From the NCBI GenBank assembly GCA_032622095.1, contig CP136061.1:197764935-197828934 (forward strand): a stretch of DNA of 64,000 bases, read 5' to 3'. This document shows positions 57,655 through 64,000 of the stretch, one piece after another. Source of the DNA: Siphonodentalium dalli. Lineage: Eukaryota > Mollusca > Scaphopoda > Gadilida > Siphonodentaliidae. The notes beneath the pieces were generated by a model, which was not told where the DNA came from, ran no database searches, and saw only the letters and a program-made list of their open reading frames with translations. Within the stretch, counting starts at the first letter, position 1. Each line of letters begins with the position of its first letter. The position numbers and the translations under genes were made by a program.

Positions 57655-60511
57655 TGTATGGATTATTCGTGTACGGACCGTGTGCGGATGATATGATGAC
57701 GACGATGGAGATGATGTTGTTGGTGATTATTATGAATTCAGGGACGTTGCTATGGGTTCCAACTGGGGGTGAGACCATAAAATGTCCAACTGTATATGAT
57801 TTGGTCTAATAAAATGTCTAACTACATAGGATTTGGTTTTGAGTAATGCAAAATATTGGCTTAATGGCTTAATAATTTGGGTTTCTATATCGTCTCTTTA
57901 ACTTTAAGAGTGTGGACTGTGTAAATAAAGACACTAGTAACAAGAATATGACATAGCATTGATCCATGTTTTATGTATTGAGTACACTGTGCATGCAGTA
58001 TTTTATACATGATATTAATCAGAGGAACGAATACAAGTTACACGTATTCAAATTCCTAGGAGTCATACGTTATTACTCACACGATGGTAACAAGTATGCA
58101 TGCTGAATGATTGTTATATTGTTAAAGCTGTCCTCAGAAAGATATGGAGGTTTGGCATTACTAATAGCCCAGTGACCATGAATCTATGGTTGGTAAAACA
58201 TACCAGTCTATTTCATATATGTGTTGAGGTATTACATGGAATTACTGGAATTTATTTACTCAAATGACTGTGTATTAACCCGTAATGTTGACATTACATT
58301 GCGTCCTTGCAGGACAAATTTAAATAAATTGATTAATATACTGCTATGAGATGAACTAAGTGTATCAGTATAAGTACAACTATTGGAATTGCAGTCATGA
58401 AATTTCCAACTATTGAAAAGTATGGTCCTCATTGGGGGTGAGACACACCCATACAGTCTCACCCCCATACACGTACCCTTGTCGGTACGTCCCTGATAAT
58501 GATGATAAGGGTGATGATAAAACGATGACGGTGATAGTGACGATGATGACGATAATACTATGACGACGTAGGTAATGTTAATTATATTGTAAATAGTGTA
58601 TATATGTTCATGAACTGTGACTACATCATCAACAAACAGTCTCGTCAATATAAGCACATCGCATCCACTTCTGGGAGATGCATGGGAATTGTATCTCAAC
58701 TTAATTATCATATATACGCACTATATATAGGTGACGAACATTGTTGTTGTATTCAGGACACCTCATGCGAGGACAGGCCGTTATGCATGGGGGAATGATA
58801 CAATTGATTGAAGCGAAGAGTCATTTTTCCGTCACACACAACAGTATAAAATTTGGGTTGGGACATGGCACAGTGTTGAAGCAAGTCACGCGTTAGTGAT
58901 GCCATTCACATACCGTGACGATGCGCTTCGTCTGTCATCAATTGTGTTCGTCTTCACTGAATATGCACGACAGTACACACTACACACCATGGAGCTAAGA
59001 TGTAAAACACAGAAAATATCAAGAGCACTGAACGATTTTGATAATAGTTGTCTGTATTTTACATCCATATAAGTATTTCGTCAACTCATAAATGTGGGGT
59101 TAAAGCCACTCGGCGGTTTGCGCTTCAAAATTCACATAATAATATTGTTCCAGGTATCGAAATATGTCGATAAATATTTGAACTACCTTTCTACGAGCAT
59201 GTTATGTCCCTGAAAGACGCATTGAAGTCATATAAAGTACAACTTTGAACATGATGTCTGTGTCCCAAACAAAAAAGCTCGAATGAGCCTTGATAATAAA
59301 ACTTATGTGGAATATTGTCCAGATGGACATCATGTTACTCGATCAGTCTAAAACAGTCTTGTGTCGGAAAGTTTCGGCCTCATAAATATGCTACAGTTCG
59401 TAGATACATATAAAACAATAGGTTACAAACTTCGTGCAATAGTTTCAACTTTTTAAATTGAATCAGTCATCGCTGTCAGTTTGTACGTTTAATGTATCTT
59501 GGATGATTATACTCCCCTTTATAGCAAGTCATATAAATCTACACGTTTCAAATTTGACATAGCATTTTTACCACCTTTGTTTCGTTCCTGTGATCCATAT
59601 ATTCGATAATTACAAAAAAATGACAATATATCGACTGAATTACTCTGAATTACCTAAGATTTAAAACTATTAGCAGTTTTCGACGTTCGGTACATCAGTC
59701 ATATGCATCTAAACGCTTTTTGTTTCACCACATAATGATTTGACTAACATACGGACGCTCTTTAAAGTTCACATCGAAGAAAGGGCCCTTTGTTTTCTTC
59801 TTTGGCGACAACATGGATAAATTATGTGATTTCTATTCATTGATTTTTTGTTGTGAAATACAGTATGTCGTATATTTACGCGAATGTTTACATCCGGAAC
59901 GCGATAATTACTAGGTTTACGCCTTATGGGGCTGTTTGAAGCCTGTTATTATGCTCGCTTTTCTTACATCTCGGTCCGCTTAGAACTGGTGATACATGTT
60001 ATACAAGAAAACCATAATCAGAAATGGTAACGCGCTCAAGATCATATATTATATACCCATGATTGTAATTATAGAATATAAAATATATTGGTTTCGCGAA
60101 TGACCAACTCAGAATTCCGTTAAAATAACAATAACAACCAGCACTTAATTAACGAACCGGAGGCCGACTCGGCCGTCTCCGACCACAACCCCCAGTGGGC
60201 TGCAGAACGAAAAATGTCTATAAAAATTGAAATATATGACTTACAAATTATCTTTTTCATTTCTAAGCTTATCACAAACCAAAAATCAACATTATTCAAC
60301 ATTATTGACATAATGTTAACGACAATAAACGAAATTGAAATTCCCAACTACACCTTTTACCGGACTCGACCTCCGGTTCGCAGTTCGACTTTTAATCCTC
60401 CCAAAAATTCCAAGTTCTATAAATAAAACCCCCATGCACCCAGGCGAAACAGGAATCTATACATTTGTATACACGCGGCGCGCGTAATTCGCCATTCCAT
60501 GACTGGAACTT
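57655..60511. other. Intron or intergenic, short repeats only
   Basis: GATGAT/GACGAC microsatellites near 57690-57730 and 58498-58570. AAATTTCCAACTATTGAAAA at 58400 with GGGGGTGAGAC repeats words seen near 25346 and 53430, and GGGGGTGAGAC / GTCTCACCCCC near 58432-58466 form a hairpin. The 151-codon minus frame 58711-58256 runs through these repeats and is not called. The rest shows nothing. Confidence 0.45.
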
Positions 60512-60672
60512 CATGAACAGACCCTGTGTCAATGCATGCTCTTATAATTGCGAGTCTCACAGAGGAAGCCTGGCATATATAAGAGAATGCATTTACCTAA
60601 CAATATTTGCCTTGACATTGCAAGCCAGGCAGTACATTCTCTTATTTTTTGCGAGACTCCCTATGTCCTATT
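60512..60672. mobile_element. Double-hairpin MITE, copy 5 (partial)
   Basis: CCCTGTGTCAATGCATGCTC, GCATATATAAGAGAATGCAT and TACATTCTCTTATTTTTTGC show the same two-hairpin plan as 4583-5023; the TTAA ends are not seen. Confidence 0.6.
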
Positions 60673-61896
60673 TGACATCATGTAAGTTTACCCGCCACTT
60701 ATTTTCTATCCCAGCGAATTATTAGATTGTACCCACGAGCCTACTATAATAGGAGGCTTTGAGTTTGACATGGCCTTTCAAAGGAGGACGTTTTATCAGG
60801 ATTTGAATTTTTGTCAGCCTGACAATAATTACAATGACAGCCTCGTATAAAGAGCGTTAATATTTCCGTCTCACAAAAACACGCCCGATAACCCTATAGG
60901 CTGGTGGCTGTGGGTAGGCATATTGCTGTGGTGATATTGCGTGGCGGGTTTCGCAACCAAGGTATGTTTTAGATTATAATTGATCAAATACGCTGTAAAA
61001 GGTCAGATTTTTTTATCACGTCAGATGCAGTAATGTCTGATTTATAAGTTGAACTTCTTGGTAACAATTTGGCATTGTAGAATACGTTGTTTGAAGACAA
61101 AATATCTCGGATTTTGTCGACTTTTTCAAACTTTCAAAGTAAACAGACTCCCAAATTTGCTCAGCATGTCGATTTGTAAGTTATTTTCGTGGATACATGT
61201 GGTATAGTATCTCAGTGACAAGACAAACATGACTGCGAACTCAAATAATGCATTTTTCAGTTAAAAAAAGCTATTTGACATACTGTCCCGTCAATATTTT
61301 GTGGTAGGCATATTGAATAGCCAAACACCGAGAGGATAGACATATGGCAAACACAGATACGCATGTAGCACAATGATCAATAGTGGTTTTAGTCTGAGAA
61401 AAAACGCTTTTATGATGCTATATTATTCACAGTGTTGTAAATTCACATCGTCCATGAGTCAGGAAACATACATTACTTATTTCCAAGAACTAAATACTGG
61501 CAGTTGTAATGTAAAACGTTTTAACTGTGACAAACTTGCAAAATGGGATTTTAATTGAAAATGGGGAAAGTATAGCCCAAACTATTCAGCATATTTTAAT
61601 GTAAAAAAAATGAGCCATGCCAGCTTTGTGCAGTTTTCAGGCTGAATGGTCATGGTCCACTACATATAGATAATATAGCTACCATTTATAGCCGGTTTTA
61701 TTTTTGGCGTTCTGCGAAAGAATGGCGTTCATATGTTTGTTTTTTTCTCTTCGACCAGAACGATTCATGTCTACGCCGGTTTATGGAATATAAACCGCAC
61801 ACAAATAAATAACAGCATACGATGCTATTAACAATAATTCAATGTCCCGCCAATGCTAAATGTAGCTAATAGTTATACCCCCCCTTTTTTTAAAGG
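60673..61896. other. No gene seen
   Basis: GGTAGGCATATTG occurs at about 60913 and 61303, possibly remnants of one repeat. Otherwise unremarkable. Confidence 0.4.
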
Positions 61897-62420
61897 GGGT
61901 ATGCTGTTTTGCACCTGTCTGTCCGTCCGTCCGTCCGTTCGTCCGTACGTCCGAGGTATGTTCATGTCATAACTTGAACAGTAGTGCTCGGATCTCAATG
62001 TAATTTGGTATGGATGTTCACTACTATGAGGACATTAAAAAGAGGGTTCCATCGTTTTGTTAGGATTTTCCATTCTGTAGTTATTCATCTTTGTTTATCT
62101 GGAAATGTTGGCTTTTTGGTCCGTCTGGTGTCTGTTCATGTCGTAACTTCAACAGTTGTGCTGGGATCTCAATGAAATTTGGTATGGATGTTCACTACTA
62201 TGAGGACATTCAATAGATGGTTCCATTGTTCTGTTCTGCTTTTGCATTCTAAGAGTTATTCATCTGGAAATGTTTGGTCCATCCGATGTCTGTTCATGTC
62301 ATAACTTGAACAGTAATGCTCGGATCTCAATGAAATTTTGTATGGATGTTCACCACTATGAGGAAATTTAATGGCACATTCAAATGTTTGTTTTGTTTTT
62401 ATTGTTCTATAGTTACTCAT
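61897..62420 (+). repeat. TCCG microsatellite followed by three tandem units of about 165 bp
   Basis: GTCTGTCCGTCCGTCCGTCC at 61916 leads into units starting near 61960, 62128 and 62287, each with TGTTCATGTCATAACTTGAA, GGATCTCAATGAAATTTGGT and TATGGATGTTCACTACTATG. This is a widespread style of dispersed repeat in invertebrate genomes. Confidence 0.75.
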
Positions 62421-62811
62421 CTTTGTTTATATGAAAATGCTGGTGTTTGGGTCCATCTGTCTGAGTATAGCCCTCATAAGTTATAGATATGCCCACACGA
62501 GTCGGTATGCCACGAGGGGGTATGCACCGGACAGTCCATATCTTGTTATACATAATTTTATGTGGTATCAATATTGGTAAAGACATTGGGCTCAGAGAAA
62601 TATCAGGTGCGAAATTAGGGTACGCTAGAACCTGTATTGCTAGAGCATACATATAGTGGACCTGGACCATGACCCAGTTATGCCGCATATACATAAACAG
62701 GAGCACCGAGCAATAATACAAATGTGTGTGGGGCATTAACTTAATGGAGTGGTCGCTGTTGTCTCATTGGCTATATATAGGAGGAATCGCCGTGAGATTT
62801 CGTGTGCATTT

Positions 62812-63242
62812 ATAGTGGTAAATGTTTTTGTCAATACCGTGGGGCAGGTTTTTGGGTGCGTCTAAAATTCACCGAGTACGATATCATATCGGAGAAATGA
62901 TCACCTCAGATAAAAAAAACATCGAGTTGTCATCGCGGGATGATTTCAGATTTTCTGACATTTAAATCTAAGATTCTGATTCTAAATGCAGAAATTAGTC
63001 AATAAATCTGATAAAATGTATTAAAACTTAGAAATAATTAGTATTTATTCAGTTTATTATGAAATAATAGCACAAATTTGGGCGGGTTTTGCAACTTCCG
63101 TTTAAACTGTAATGCATATCTCAGAAATGGTTGACGTTAGAAGGCCATTAGTGAAAGAGCCGACACTTTGTACCTACTTCGTACCCACTTCGTATCCAAA
63201 CTGCCCCACGGTATTGACAAAAAATGCCAACCATTTACAGTG
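62812..63242. mobile_element. 430-bp inverted-repeat element
   Basis: Left TTTTTGTCAATACCGTGGGG, CAG and right CTGCCCCACGGTATTGACAA are inverted, extended outward by imperfect GTAAATG/CATTTAC. No coding capacity. Confidence 0.75.
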
Positions 63243-64000
63243 GTCCAATTGTATTTATATCTGACTCAGGCTCCGCTCAATTATCTATTTCAGAAAGAAG
63301 CTAAAATAATGTCGGAACCAGAAGAAATAGAGCCCGACATAGATGAATCGTTGTGTTAATTTTCTTATATTGAGCAGTGTGTAGCCCATACAATATCTTT
63401 ACCAACGTATTCAACACGTATACAATACGGAAAACGTCGACGTCACGAGTCACAAATTACGTCAACTTTATCTTTTGAACAAGAACTACAAACTTTATTA
63501 ATAAAGTCGCCTATCAGTTTGATAAAAATGGCTATAAATTACGACAGAAACGAATCAATAAACGCTAAATCTCGATGTTGAATAGTTCTAGTGGGTGTGT
63601 AATAAAATACAACCACACATTATGTGTGCGTGGTGAGAAAATTAAATTATGCTGCAAGTTACAACTCGCGAATCATCGTTGTAACGTTGTAACATTCCGC
63701 GTAACAAACTCGTCCGTTTATTTTCACGTCATGCACACATATGTGTGGTTCTGTCTATTTTATATGAATGAATAATCATTCCAGAGTGTATTTATAAAAT
63801 AATATATGCCAGAAGTTGCATATTGTTGGCTTTAAAGTGCTAAATTGGAGCTTGGTCAATATTTACAACGTGCCTATCAACAATGCCACTTGCCTATCAT
63901 AACAAGTTTGTGCTTTGCCATGAGCCTATCTGCGGAGGGCAATATGCCTGTCATAAATTTGTGATATGACACTCAGGAAAATCAATATTTTTCCACGAAA
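63243..64000. other. End of window: no supported gene
   Basis: CTATTTCAG at 63296 precedes a 20-codon frame ending at 63359, discussed among the rejected items. The rest is AT-rich with TGCCTATC words repeated near 63871-63955 (TGCCTATCA, GAGCCTATC, TGCCTGTCA). Confidence 0.4.

Noticed and set aside
58256-58711. 151-codon minus frame
   Set aside because: It crosses a GAT microsatellite and a repeat also present near 25346; no domain or splice context.
58760-58798. Cysteine-rich segment after GTATTCAG considered as the next exon of gene C
   Set aside because: In phase 1 it gives no membrane helix and ends in a stop without a good donor.
63297-63359. Possible last exon ending DIDESLC after TATTTCAG
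   Set aside because: It is open only in phase 0, whereas the tails of A and B need phase 2 and the gene C stalk leaves phase 1; only 20 codons.

Overview
This is a stretch of animal genome, not bacterial or viral. Coding information comes as short exons with GT/AG borders separated by introns of 1 to 12 kb. The sequence is AT-rich and full of small inverted-repeat transposons and minisatellites. A SUEL-type lectin exon, a decayed LINE and this repeat style suggest a marine invertebrate, probably a lophotrochozoan such as a mollusc; the taxon is inference.

Three plus-strand transmembrane-receptor-like genes lie head to tail. Gene A (window start to 1922) is seen only as its last exon, a cytoplasmic tail with 15 tyrosines. 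Gene B (13449-39775) is complete: seven exons join in frame to a 616-residue type I membrane protein with signal peptide, eight-cysteine SUEL-like lectin domain, a second cysteine-bearing domain, short linker, Thr-rich stalk, one transmembrane helix and a tail with YSEI and YAKV motifs. Gene C (48291 to at least 56875) has a signal-peptide exon, an 11-codon micro-exon, an exon resembling the second domain of gene B, and a 182-residue Thr-rich stalk exon; its transmembrane and tail exons were not found. All extracellular exons of B and C have phase-1 borders, and the tails of A and B both begin after a phase-2 intron, so the genes look like paralogues built by exon shuffling. Ligand and signalling role are inferred: a carbohydrate-binding or recognition head on a mucin-like stalk, coupled to a tail that could recruit SH2-domain proteins.

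The minus strand has four weaker candidate exons (5177-5348, 13020-13352, 13928-14008, 19122-19247) and the degenerate 3' part of a LINE reverse transcriptase (about 45750-46795, FADD motif visible).

Most of the rest is mobile-element debris. Three families are bounded by TTAA: a double-hairpin family (4583-5023, 33312-33582, 36173-36333, 47795-48067, 60512-60672), a foldback family (29315-29738, 38178-38567, 39808-40276, 44440-44870, 53848-54104) and a 789-bp family filled with degenerate CCGAAT words (11832-12620, 49935-50723). Further inverted-repeat elements lie at 16616-17476, 20139-21352, 23742-24976, 35742-36383, 41264-41950, 48855-49385, 49565-50845, 54343-55830 and 62812-63242. Minisatellites lie at 144-660, 34040-34530, 42664-42775, 52740-53430 and 61956-62420. 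Several elements are nested, which gives a relative order of insertion.
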